Assembly: GCA_964415045.1 (NCBI GenBank)
Contig: CAYPZL010000024.1
Coordinates: 1-42,587 of the forward strand
Length of the DNA: 42,587 nt
Direction: 5' to 3'
Source of the DNA: CAYPZL01 sp964415045
GTDB lineage: Bacteria > Planctomycetota > Phycisphaerae > Sedimentisphaerales > Anaerobacaceae
A program made the position numbers and the translations under genes. This document shows positions 6,826 through 14,913 of this stretch, piece by piece. The notes beneath the pieces were generated by a model, which was not told where the DNA came from, did no database searches, and worked only from the letters and a program-made list of their open reading frames with translations. Within the stretch, counting starts at the first letter, position 1; the number at the start of each line of letters is the position of its first letter.

Positions 6826-8139
6826 GTGTCAACAGGAAGAAGATTGGACAGGCGTCAGTTTCTCAGAAGAGCAACCGGAGCGGCGGCCGGAGCGGTCGCC
6901 TTCCCATATATCGTTCCGTGGTCGGCCCTGGGCGGGGACGGGAATGTCGCGCCGAGCAACCGGATCGTGCACGGCTGCATCGGCGTCGGCAGCCGGGGAT
7001 CGGGCGTCATGCGCGGTTTCCTCGGGCGCAATGAGGTCCAGATCGTCGCCGTCTGTGATATCGACAGCGACCATCGGGACCGGGCGAAGAAGACCATCGA
7101 CGACAAGTACGGCAACACGGATTGTGCGACCTACCACGATTTTCGCGAGTTGATCGCGCGGGACGACATCGACACGATGTCGCTGGCGCTGCCCGATCAC
7201 TGGCATTCGATTCCCGCGATCATGGGCGCCCGGGCCGGCAAGGACATGTACGCCGAGAAGCCGCTGGCGCGGACGATTCACGAGGGCCGGCAGATGGTCA
7301 AGGCGGTCGAAGGGTATAAGAGGGTCTGGCAGACGGGCTCGCAGCAGCGTTCCACGGGGAATTTCCACAAGGCGTGCGAGCTGGTTCGCAACGGTCGCAT
7401 CGGCAAGGTGCGTCGCGTGGAGGTCGGTCTTCCGACCGGCCGCAGCGGACCGGCCGCCGAGGTAAAGCCCGTGCCGGCCAATCTGGACTGGAACTTCTGG
7501 CTTGGGCCGGCGCCGTGGCGGGCCTATACGGAATTCGGCAAGCGCGGCGTCCACTGGGACTGGCGCTGGGTCAGAGATTTCTCCGGCGGCCAGCTTACCG
7601 ACTGGGCGGGCCATCACATCGACATCGCCCACTGGGGGCTCGGACTGGGCCGCACCGGCCCCGTGGAAATCGAAGGTCGCGGTGAGTTCCCCGCCGACGG
7701 CATCTACGACGTGGCCATCACGTACAAGTTTACCTGCAAATATGCCAACGGCGTCGAACTCACCGTTGCAAACAACAAGCAGCTCGCGCAAGGCGCAAAG
7801 TGGTACGGGGAGAAGGGCTGGATCTATGTGAAGCGAGGCAAACTTCAGGCCGATCCGCCCGAGGTGCTCAACGAGACCATCGGACCCAACGAGATTCACC
7901 TGTATGAGAGCCGGGATCACATCGGTAATTTCCTGGAGTGCGTCCGAACGCGCAAGGAGACGGTCGCGCCGATCGAGATCGGCCACCGCTCCATCAGCGT
8001 CGGCCTGCTCGGCGAGATTGCCATGCTGACGCGGCAGAAGCTAAAATGGGACCCGCAAAACGAGCGGTTCCTCAACAGCCCCGAGGCCAATCGCATGTTG
8101 TCACGGCCGATGCGAAGCCCGTGGCACCTCGGAATATAA
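6826..8139 (+). CDS. Tat-exported Gfo/Idh/MocA oxidoreductase (paralogue 2)
   Basis: A 437-residue exported sugar dehydrogenase. It starts at GTG with AGAAAGG about nine bases upstream, 24 bases after the previous stop. The Tat motif DRRQFLRRATG opens the protein. The Rossmann loop is GCIGVGSRGSG, followed by VCDIDSDHRDRAKK, LPDHWHS, YAEKPLART (catalytic Lys), QTGSQQRSTGNF and DWAGHHIDIAHWGLG. The end (NRMLSRPMRSPWHLGI) closely resembles that of its neighbours. Gene 3 is visibly its nearest relative, with long shared blocks, so these two are probably a recent tandem duplication. It likely oxidises a hydroxyl of a sugar or glycoside in the periplasm. The specificity cannot be told. It is co-transcribed with genes 1 and 3 by spacing. 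Confidence 0.93.
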   Translation: MSTGRRLDRRQFLRRATGAAAGAVAFPYIVPWSALGGDGNVAPSNRIVHGCIGVGSRGSGVMRGFLGRNEVQIVAVCDIDSDHRDRAKKTIDDKYGNTDCATYHDFRELIARDDIDTMSLALPDHWHSIPAIMGARAGKDMYAEKPLARTIHEGRQMVKAVEGYKRVWQTGSQQRSTGNFHKACELVRNGRIGKVRRVEVGLPTGRSGPAAEVKPVPANLDWNFWLGPAPWRAYTEFGKRGVHWDWRWVRDFSGGQLTDWAGHHIDIAHWGLGLGRTGPVEIEGRGEFPADGIYDVAITYKFTCKYANGVELTVANNKQLAQGAKWYGEKGWIYVKRGKLQADPPEVLNETIGPNEIHLYESRDHIGNFLECVRTRKETVAPIEIGHRSISVGLLGEIAMLTRQKLKWDPQNERFLNSPEANRMLSRPMRSPWHLGI

Positions 8140-8155
8140 GTCAGGAGAACGACAC

Positions 8156-9448
8156 ATGAAGAAAACAACGATATCGCGTCGCGGGTTCCTGCGCAACGCC
8201 GCAGGAGTCTCGGTCGGTGCAGTAGCATTCCCGTACGTCGTTCCGTCGTCCGTCCTGGGCGCCGATGCGCCGAGCGAGAAGATCGTCATGGGCTGCATTG
8301 GCGTCGGCAGCCAGGGCAGCGGGAACATGAGGGGCTTCCTGAACAAGAAGGACGTGCGGATTGTGGCGGTCTGCGACGTGGACAAGGGCCACCGCGACAA
8401 CGCCAAGAAGACCGTTGACGGCAAATACGGCAACTCGGACTGTAAGACCTACCTGGACTTTCGCGAGCTGATCGCCCGGGACGACATCGATGCCCTGTCG
8501 CTGGCATTGCCCGATCACTGGCATTCGATTCCGGTGATAACGGCAGCGCGGGCGGGCAAGGACATCTACGGCGAGAAGCCGCTGGCGCGGACGATCTACG
8601 AAGGGCGCAAGATGGTGGACGCGTTCCATCGCTACGGCCGGGTCTGGCAGACCGGAAGCTGGCAGCGGTCGGTGGAGCATTTCCGCCGGGCCTGCGAGTT
8701 GGTCATCAACGGTCGTATCGGGAAGGTGAGCCTGGTGGAAGTGGGCCTGCCCACCGGCGGCGGCAGCGACGTGAAGCCCGTGCAGCCGGTGCCCGACGGC
8801 GTGGACTGGGATTTCTGGCTGGGGCCGGCCCCGTGGGTGCCGTACCGCGGCGTGATCCACTGGAACTGGCGCTGGATGATGGATTATTCCGGCGGCCAGT
8901 TGACCGACTGGGCGGGCCATCACATCGACATCGCCCATTGGGGCCTCGGACTGGACCGCAGCGGCCCGGAAGAGATCGAAGGTCGCGGCGTGTATCCGAA
9001 GGACGGCATCTACGATGTCCCCACGCAGTACAAGTTCACGTGCAAGTATGCCAACGGCCTGACGATGGTCGTCGCCAACGACAAGCAGGTCTCGCACGGC
9101 ATGGGGGCGTGCTGGTACGGCGAGAACGGCGCCTGGATTCACGTCAATCGCGGCGGCCTTCGCGCCAGCGACCCCAAGATCCTCGAGGAGGTCATCGGGC
9201 CCAACGAAATCCGCCTCTATGAAAGCCGGGACCATCAGCAGAACTTCCTGGATTGCGTCAAGACCCGCAAGGAGACGATCACGCCGATCGAGACCGCCTA
9301 TCGTTCCATCAGCGTGGGATTGCTGGGCGAGATCGCGATGCTCACGGAGCAGAAGCTCAAGTGGGACATCAAGACCGAGCGATTCACCAATAGTGACGAA
9401 GCCAATCGTCTGCTGCGCCGCCCGATGCGCAGTCCGTGGCATCTGTAA
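8156..9448 (+). CDS. Tat-exported Gfo/Idh/MocA oxidoreductase (paralogue 3)
   Basis: A 430-residue exported sugar dehydrogenase starting at ATG with AGGAG eight bases upstream, 16 bases after the previous stop. It has a Tat signal SRRGFLRNAAG, Rossmann loop GCIGVGSQGSGNM, VCDVDKGHRDNAKK, LPDHWHS, YGEKPLART, TDWAGHHIDIAHWGLG, and a C-terminal LLRRPMRSPWHL. Compared with paralogue 2, the loop before the LDW/VDW-x-FWLGPAPW block is shorter and the segment after the central sheet has a short insertion (GMGACWYGENGA). These are the regions that usually line the substrate pocket, so specificity may differ. It ends the first block of three dehydrogenases and is followed after 69 bases by the ThuA gene. 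Confidence 0.93.
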   Translation: MKKTTISRRGFLRNAAGVSVGAVAFPYVVPSSVLGADAPSEKIVMGCIGVGSQGSGNMRGFLNKKDVRIVAVCDVDKGHRDNAKKTVDGKYGNSDCKTYLDFRELIARDDIDALSLALPDHWHSIPVITAARAGKDIYGEKPLARTIYEGRKMVDAFHRYGRVWQTGSWQRSVEHFRRACELVINGRIGKVSLVEVGLPTGGGSDVKPVQPVPDGVDWDFWLGPAPWVPYRGVIHWNWRWMMDYSGGQLTDWAGHHIDIAHWGLGLDRSGPEEIEGRGVYPKDGIYDVPTQYKFTCKYANGLTMVVANDKQVSHGMGACWYGENGAWIHVNRGGLRASDPKILEEVIGPNEIRLYESRDHQQNFLDCVKTRKETITPIETAYRSISVGLLGEIAMLTEQKLKWDIKTERFTNSDEANRLLRRPMRSPWHL

Positions 9449-9517
9449 CGAAGAACCGGCCGGCTTGCTGCTCGTTGAGAGCGATCGAGTCGCCCTGTAA
9501 TAGAAAGGAGCCAACCC

Positions 9518-11140
9518 ATGATGCGAAAGTCGAAAGCCATGACCGTGGTGCTGCTGATCAGTTTTTGCCTGTCCCTGCTGGCCGGTCCCCTCTGGGCGGT
9601 ATCGCCCGAGAAACTGCGTCCGTTGAAGGACGAGGAAGTTGCGAAAATCAAGGACGCGATGCCCACCAAGCCGGTGGCCAAGCCCGCCAAAACGCGCAAG
9701 ATGCTCGTGTTCTGGCGCTGCGAAGGGTTCTATCACGGGGTGATTCCCGTGGCGAACAAGGCGCTGGAGATCATGGGCGAGAAGACCGGGGCGTTTGACG
9801 TTACGGTGGTGACCGACGACTATTCGGTGTTCACCGCCGATACGCTCAAGCAGTTCGACATCGTGTGTTTGAACAACACGACCGGTTTGAAGTTCGATCC
9901 GAGCAAGACGCCGGAGCGCTGCAAGGCCCTGATGGACTTCGTCAAGAGCGGCAAGGGTCTCGTCGGCATCCACGCTGCTGCGGACAACTTCTACCAGTGG
10001 CCCGAGGGCATGGAAATGATGGGCAACAAGTTCACCGGCCACCCCTGGGGCGCCGGCGGCACCTGGGCCATCAAGATCGACGAGCCCGATCATCCGCTGA
10101 CTGCGCCGTTCAAGGGCAAAGGCTTCAAGGTCAAGGATGAGATCTATCGTACGGACCCGCCCCTGTACTCGCGTGACAAGCAGCTCGTCCTGATGAGCCT
10201 CGATATGAGCGATCCGACGACGAAGGCCCAGGCGCAAAAGCCCGAAGACGCCGACACCGGCATCACCTGGGTCAAGAAGTGGGGCAGGGGCCGCGTCTTC
10301 TATTGTTCGCTCGGGCACAACAACGAGATCTTCTGGACCCCGGCTATTCTCGAGCATTATCTGCGGGGGATTCAGTTCGCCGCGGGTGATTTTGACGTAG
10401 CGACCAAACCGAAGGCATCAGTAAAGGGATCAGACATGGAGCAACAATTAGAGAAGGTCAAGACGTATGATTACGGCCAGAGCCGCGCGGCGCTGACGGA
10501 GCTGAGCGATCACATCCGCCAGGCGTACGGCAAGCCGGCCGAGCTGAAGAAGATCGAGAAGGCGCTTCTGGGTGTCCTCAAGTCGGATGCGAAGTACGCG
10601 GGCAAGCAGTATGTCTGCCGGGAGCTCAGCATCATTGGCACGGAGCAGTCGGTGCCGGTGCTGGCTTCGATGCTCACCGACGAGAAGTACTCCGACATGG
10701 CCCGCTACGCCCTGGAGCGCATTCCCGGCAATGCCGCCGACGAGGCGCTGCTGGCGGCGCTGTCGAAGGCCAACGGCAAGCCCAAGATCGGGATCGTCAA
10801 CACGCTGGGCGAGCGCCGGTGTCGCAAGGCCGCCCCGGCTGTCGGCAAGCTGACGGGCGCTTCGGACAAGCTGCTGGCCGGCGCTGCGATCAGCGCGCTG
10901 GGCAAGATCGGCGGCCCCGACGCCATGAAGGCCCTGGCCAAAGCCAAGGACAGCACCTCCGGCAGTTTGCAAATGCTGGTCTACGACGCCTATCTCAAGT
11001 GCGCCGATCAGCTCGCGGTCGAAGGCAAGAAGGTGGAGGCTCTGAAGATCTACCGCGATCTGAACAAGCCGGGCGTTCCGCAGTTGGTGCGCACCGCCGC
11101 CCTGAGGGGTATGGTCAAAGCCGCCGGAGGCGGCAAGTAA
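9518..11140 (+). CDS. Secreted ThuA-domain protein with HEAT-repeat tail
   Basis: A 540-residue exported protein. It has a Sec signal peptide (residues about 1-27, ending PLWA) and a ThuA-like domain with an amidotransferase-like fold (about 58-295), then about 220 residues of helical HEAT-type repeats. ThuA landmarks are VFWRCEGFYHG, GKGLVGIHAAADNFYQWPE, GHPWGAGG, DEIYRTDPP and a closing WVKKWGRGRVFY-SLGH segment. ThuA proteins are linked to trehalose utilisation and keto-sugar metabolism, and they are regular companions of Gfo/Idh dehydrogenases in Planctomycetota and Bacteroidota. The exact chemistry is unsettled. The HEAT part (VLASMLTDEKYSDMARYALERI and similar units) suggests protein-protein scaffolding. 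It has AAAGGAG eight bases upstream; the second ATG, one codon on, is equally usable. Confidence 0.88.
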   Translation: MMRKSKAMTVVLLISFCLSLLAGPLWAVSPEKLRPLKDEEVAKIKDAMPTKPVAKPAKTRKMLVFWRCEGFYHGVIPVANKALEIMGEKTGAFDVTVVTDDYSVFTADTLKQFDIVCLNNTTGLKFDPSKTPERCKALMDFVKSGKGLVGIHAAADNFYQWPEGMEMMGNKFTGHPWGAGGTWAIKIDEPDHPLTAPFKGKGFKVKDEIYRTDPPLYSRDKQLVLMSLDMSDPTTKAQAQKPEDADTGITWVKKWGRGRVFYCSLGHNNEIFWTPAILEHYLRGIQFAAGDFDVATKPKASVKGSDMEQQLEKVKTYDYGQSRAALTELSDHIRQAYGKPAELKKIEKALLGVLKSDAKYAGKQYVCRELSIIGTEQSVPVLASMLTDEKYSDMARYALERIPGNAADEALLAALSKANGKPKIGIVNTLGERRCRKAAPAVGKLTGASDKLLAGAAISALGKIGGPDAMKALAKAKDSTSGSLQMLVYDAYLKCADQLAVEGKKVEALKIYRDLNKPGVPQLVRTAALRGMVKAAGGGK

Positions 11141-11152
11141 TTTCCGAACCAC

Positions 11153-11175
11153 GAGGCGCACCGCTCGGGCGCCTC
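11153..11175 (+). repeat. Intercistronic hairpin after the ThuA gene
   Basis: GAGGCGC (11153-11159) pairs with GCGCCTC (11169-11175) around a 9-base loop, 12 bases after the ThuA stop. It is followed by CCCTTTGTTC, a poor U tract. It could be a weak terminator or an mRNA 3'-end stabiliser within the operon. Confidence 0.4.
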
Positions 11176-11254
11176 CCCTTTGTTCGGGGCAGGCGTTGGG
11201 TCTGTGCTTGCGGTTCGATGTGAGCTGTTTTGATCTCAAGTTAGGATTGTGCAT

Positions 11255-13120
11255 ATGATTCGTCACGGGAAGAGATTCTGTTCGTTGTTGCTTATGGTGT
11301 TCGTCGCGGGCCTGCTGGGCGCCGTGGCGCCGGCGCCGGCCGATGAGGCCGACCAGGAAATCATCAACATGGTGATCGAGGCGCTCAAGAGCGACGACCC
11401 CGGGATGCAGACGGGGGCGATCGCCATCGTGCGGGACATCCCCGGCGCGGCGGTGACGCAGGCGCTGGCTCGGGAGCTGCCGAAGCTCTCAGCCACCGCC
11501 CAGGTCCAGTTGCTCTCGGCTCTGGCCGACCGGGGGGATGCCACGGCGTTGCCGGCGGTGGTTCAGGCAACCCAGGCGAAGAACGAATCGGTTCGTGTGG
11601 CGGCTTTGAAGGCCATCGGCCAGTTGGGGAATGCCTCGAGCGTGCCCATGCTGGCCGAGCGTGCCTCGGCCACGACGGGGATCGAGCAGAAGGCGGCTCG
11701 CGAGAGTCTCTATCGTCTGCGCGGCCCGGAGATCGACGCAGCGGTCTTGAAGGCGTTGCCTTCGGCCCAGGCCAAAACAAAAGTGGAACTGATTCGGGCC
11801 GTTGGCGAGCGGAACATCACGCAAGGTGTCGAGATCCTGCTCAAGAGCGCCAAGGATGAAGATCGCAAGACGCGTTCGGAGTCGTTCAAGGTCCTGCGCG
11901 TGGTGGCCGGGCCGGACGATCTGCCCGCGCTGGTGAACCTCTCGCTGAATCTGGCCGCCAAGTCGGACCGGACCGAGGCCGAGAAGATGATTGCCGCGGT
12001 GGCGCACAAGATCGAGGACGAGACTCGCCAGGCGGCGGCGGTCCTGGCCGTGCTGCCCAACGTCAAGGACGTGGAAAACCGGGCTTCGCTGCTTCGCGTG
12101 CTCGGCCGCATCGGCGACAGTAGCGCCCTGCCGATGCTGCGAACCGCTCTCAACAGTCGCGAAGGGGAGATTCAGGACGCCGCGATTCGGGCCCTCTCGG
12201 ATTGGCCCACGTCCGAGCCGGTGCCCGATCTGTTGAAGGTGGCGCAGAATTCGGAGAATCGCGTGCATCGGGTCCTGGCCCTGCGCGGGTTCGTGCGGCT
12301 GCTGGGACTGGAAAGCGACCGGTCCGAGAAGGAGACCGCCGAGCTGTATAAGAAGGCGATGGAGTTGGCGCCGAATGCGCTGGAGAAAAAGCGCGTGCTT
12401 TCGGGGCTGGGCGATACGAAGTCGCTGGCCGCGCTGGAGATGGCCGGGGCGTACCTCGACGATCTCACGCTGCATCTGGAAGCGGAGATGGCGGCGGTCA
12501 AAATTGCCCAGGGGATTTACGGCAGCTACGCGCAGCAGTGCACCGAGGTCCTGCAGAAGGTCATCAAGGTCACGCAGAACGACACCCTCCGCGGCCAGGC
12601 GCAGGAGGTCATCAAGCAGATCCAGCGTTTCGACGACTACATCACCGCCTGGAAGGTCAGCGGTCCGTACACCAAGGCCGACGCCGATAACGCGGCGCTG
12701 TTCGATGTCGCCTTCGCTCCCGAGAAGAAAGGGGCCCAGGCCCAGTGGCGCATTATGACAGCCGGCACGAGCAAGGATCGGCCCTGGTTGTTGGAGTTCG
12801 ACAAGGACAAGGCCCTGGCCGGCAACAACCGTGTGGCCTACCTGCGTACGAAGGTGTTCTCGCCGAAAGAGCAGAAAGCGCAGCTCGAGATGGGCAGCGA
12901 CGACGGCATCAAGGTCTGGCTCAACGGCGCGGTGGTGCATGCCAACAATGCCACGCGCCCGGCTTCGCCGGGCCAGGACAAGGCCGAGGTGACGCTCAAG
13001 GAAGGCTGGAATCTCTTGCTGGTGAAGGTGACGCAGGGCGGGGGCGAATGGTCCGTCTGTGTGCGTTTGCGCCGGCCCGACGGGAACAAGCTCGAAGGTC
13101 TCAAGGTTGAGGCCGAGTAG
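11255..13120 (+). CDS. Secreted HEAT-repeat protein with C-terminal sugar-binding-like module
   Basis: A 621-residue exported protein. The ATG at 11255 is preferred over an upstream GTG because AGGA lies eight bases before it. A Sec signal (about residues 1-31, ending APADEA) is followed by about 430 residues of HEAT-type helical repeats with recurring AL-x-A-x-G-x-x-G-x-x-x-A-x-P-x-L units. The C-terminal 150 residues form a beta-rich module: WKVSGPY, ALFDVAFAPEK, NNRVAYLRTKVFSP, SDDGIKVWLNGAVVH, then GWNLLLVKVTQGGGEW. This pattern resembles PA14/galactose-binding modules common in planctomycetal secreted proteins. The same module, with its halves swapped, is inserted in the next gene. It is likely a non-catalytic scaffold or glycan-binding partner of the exported enzymes. 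Confidence 0.8.
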   Translation: MIRHGKRFCSLLLMVFVAGLLGAVAPAPADEADQEIINMVIEALKSDDPGMQTGAIAIVRDIPGAAVTQALARELPKLSATAQVQLLSALADRGDATALPAVVQATQAKNESVRVAALKAIGQLGNASSVPMLAERASATTGIEQKAARESLYRLRGPEIDAAVLKALPSAQAKTKVELIRAVGERNITQGVEILLKSAKDEDRKTRSESFKVLRVVAGPDDLPALVNLSLNLAAKSDRTEAEKMIAAVAHKIEDETRQAAAVLAVLPNVKDVENRASLLRVLGRIGDSSALPMLRTALNSREGEIQDAAIRALSDWPTSEPVPDLLKVAQNSENRVHRVLALRGFVRLLGLESDRSEKETAELYKKAMELAPNALEKKRVLSGLGDTKSLAALEMAGAYLDDLTLHLEAEMAAVKIAQGIYGSYAQQCTEVLQKVIKVTQNDTLRGQAQEVIKQIQRFDDYITAWKVSGPYTKADADNAALFDVAFAPEKKGAQAQWRIMTAGTSKDRPWLLEFDKDKALAGNNRVAYLRTKVFSPKEQKAQLEMGSDDGIKVWLNGAVVHANNATRPASPGQDKAEVTLKEGWNLLLVKVTQGGGEWSVCVRLRRPDGNKLEGLKVEAE

Positions 13121-13173
13121 AAAAGGCAATGTCGTCCGATGAGCCCCGACGATGTGGTAACGGAGAAATACGT

Positions 13174-14757
13174 ATGAAAAGGGTAGTTTCTTTTGAAGCG
13201 CGACAATCGCTGATCCCGGTTGTGCTTCTTGCACTCATTGTGTCGGTGTTTGCCGTCGCCGGGGCGGCTCCGGTGGACCCTTTGATGGGCGACTGGCAGG
13301 GACGCTGGGAGCTGGTCGACGGCTACGAGTCGGGCTCGCTGGTCGCCGAGGTCATCGCTCTCGGAGAAGGTCGCTACCGGGCCCGGTTCCTTGAGGGCTT
13401 TGCCATGACGGTGCGTCCGTACGCCGTCCTCGAAGGGCGGTTGGAAGGCGGGAAGGTGAAGTTCTCCGGGCCGCTCGATCCGGATACGACGGACCTGCAC
13501 GGGGAAATGAAAATGACTCTGGCCAACGGCACGCTCGCCGGTCGCTTCGAGGGCGAAACCTCCGGCGGCGATCGGGTGAAAGGCGAGCTTTCGCTGGAGA
13601 AGACCGTCCGCCGTTCGCCGACGCTGGGGGCAAAGCCGCCCGCCGGCGCGATCGTGCTTTTTGACGGCACCGGCTTCGACGAGTGGTCCAGCCTGGGCGG
13701 TCGCAAGGGCCTGATCAACATTTCCGAAGTCCTCGGTAGCACGGAGAATGCGGTTGCCTACTTGCGGGCGAAGATCTGGTCGCCGCGGAAACGGTCGGCC
13801 ACCCTCGAACTGGGCAGCGACGACGGCGTCAAGGTCTGGCTCAACGGCGAGACGGTCCACGCCAACAACGCCCTGCGCGGGGTGACGCCGGGCCAGGACA
13901 AGGTCGATGTCACGCTCCAGCGGGGCAGCAACGAGTTGATGCTGAAGGTCACCAACGGCGGCGGGGACTGGGGCGCCATCGTTCGCGTGGTGGGCAAGAA
14001 CAAGAAGCCCTTGCGGAATCTCCGGGAAGTGTCGCCGCAGTTTCCCTCGGACACCGGCTCGGATGAGTATCTCAGGAAGAACAACGGCGTGCTGACCCAG
14101 TGGCAGGTAGCCGGTCCCTACCAGGAGAGCGGCAAGGGGCCCGAGGCGCTTTTCGACGTCGCCTTCGCACCGGAGAAAAGCTCGGGCAGGGAGCTCGGCT
14201 GGAAGTGGCTCAACGCCAACGATCCCGACGACACAAAAGTCAAATGGCGGATCGTTGACGGTGCGATGGAGGTCAAGGCCGGAACCGGTTCGATCGTGAC
14301 GAAGAGAAAATTCAAGGACTTCAAGCTGCATATCGAGTTTCGCACCCCGTTCATGCCCGACGCCCGCGGCCAGGGTCGCGGTAACAGCGGTGTGTATCTG
14401 CAGGGACGCTACGAGGTGCAGGTGCTTGACAGCTACGGGCTCGAAGGCAAAGACAACGAGTGTGGCGGCATCTACAAGGTCGGGGCTCCGCTGGTGAACA
14501 TGTGCCTGCCGCCCGGGCAGTGGCAGACCTACGATATGACCTTCCGCGCCCCGCGTTTTAACGCCGCCGGCGAGAAGACCGGCAACGCGGTCGTCACGGT
14601 CAAGCACAACGGTGTGACGATTCACGACGAGCGCCCGATTCCCGGCCCGACCGGCGGCGCGCTGGACAACAACGCCGCCGAACCGGGCGGAATCTATTTG
14701 CAGGATCACGGCAATCCCGTGCAGTTTCGCAATGTCTGGGTTGTCGAATTGAAGTGA
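13174..14757 (+). CDS. Secreted DUF1080 protein interrupted by a permuted binding module
   Basis: A 527-residue exported protein. The start is the ATG after GGAGAAATACGT. The parts are a signal peptide (about 1-35), an N-terminal beta domain (GDWQGRWELVDGYES to about residue 150), then the DUF1080 opening GAIVLFDGTGFDEW. The domain breaks off and resumes about 160 residues later at VKWRIVDGAMEV. It then runs normally through KFKDFKLHIEFRTPF, GNSGVYLQGRYEVQVLDSYG and YLQDHGNPVQFRN. DUF1080 proteins include lyases/hydratases acting on 3-keto-glycosides. The insert contains NAVAYLRAKIWSP, SDDGVKVWLNGETVH and, after these, WQVAGPY and ALFDVAFAPEK. These are the same elements as the C-terminus of the previous gene but in swapped order. 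Whether the split domain still folds is unknown. Confidence 0.88.
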   Translation: MKRVVSFEARQSLIPVVLLALIVSVFAVAGAAPVDPLMGDWQGRWELVDGYESGSLVAEVIALGEGRYRARFLEGFAMTVRPYAVLEGRLEGGKVKFSGPLDPDTTDLHGEMKMTLANGTLAGRFEGETSGGDRVKGELSLEKTVRRSPTLGAKPPAGAIVLFDGTGFDEWSSLGGRKGLINISEVLGSTENAVAYLRAKIWSPRKRSATLELGSDDGVKVWLNGETVHANNALRGVTPGQDKVDVTLQRGSNELMLKVTNGGGDWGAIVRVVGKNKKPLRNLREVSPQFPSDTGSDEYLRKNNGVLTQWQVAGPYQESGKGPEALFDVAFAPEKSSGRELGWKWLNANDPDDTKVKWRIVDGAMEVKAGTGSIVTKRKFKDFKLHIEFRTPFMPDARGQGRGNSGVYLQGRYEVQVLDSYGLEGKDNECGGIYKVGAPLVNMCLPPGQWQTYDMTFRAPRFNAAGEKTGNAVVTVKHNGVTIHDERPIPGPTGGALDNNAAEPGGIYLQDHGNPVQFRNVWVVELK

Positions 14758-14913
14758 GAAATCCCGTGCCTGCCGGCGTATCGACGCATGCATTCGCCCA
14801 GGCCACGGAAACGATATGACGTAGAGGGACATCGTCATGAAGAAAGGATAGAAAGTCCCGGATTGGAAGAAAGGCCGATCTTTTCATTCACCCAAAGTTA
14901 AGGAACCAGACTC

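Noticed and set aside
8141..10357. A 738-codon open frame on the minus strand
   Set aside because: Antisense to the oxidoreductase and ThuA genes, no domain or ribosome site recognised; a shadow of GC-rich coding sequence.
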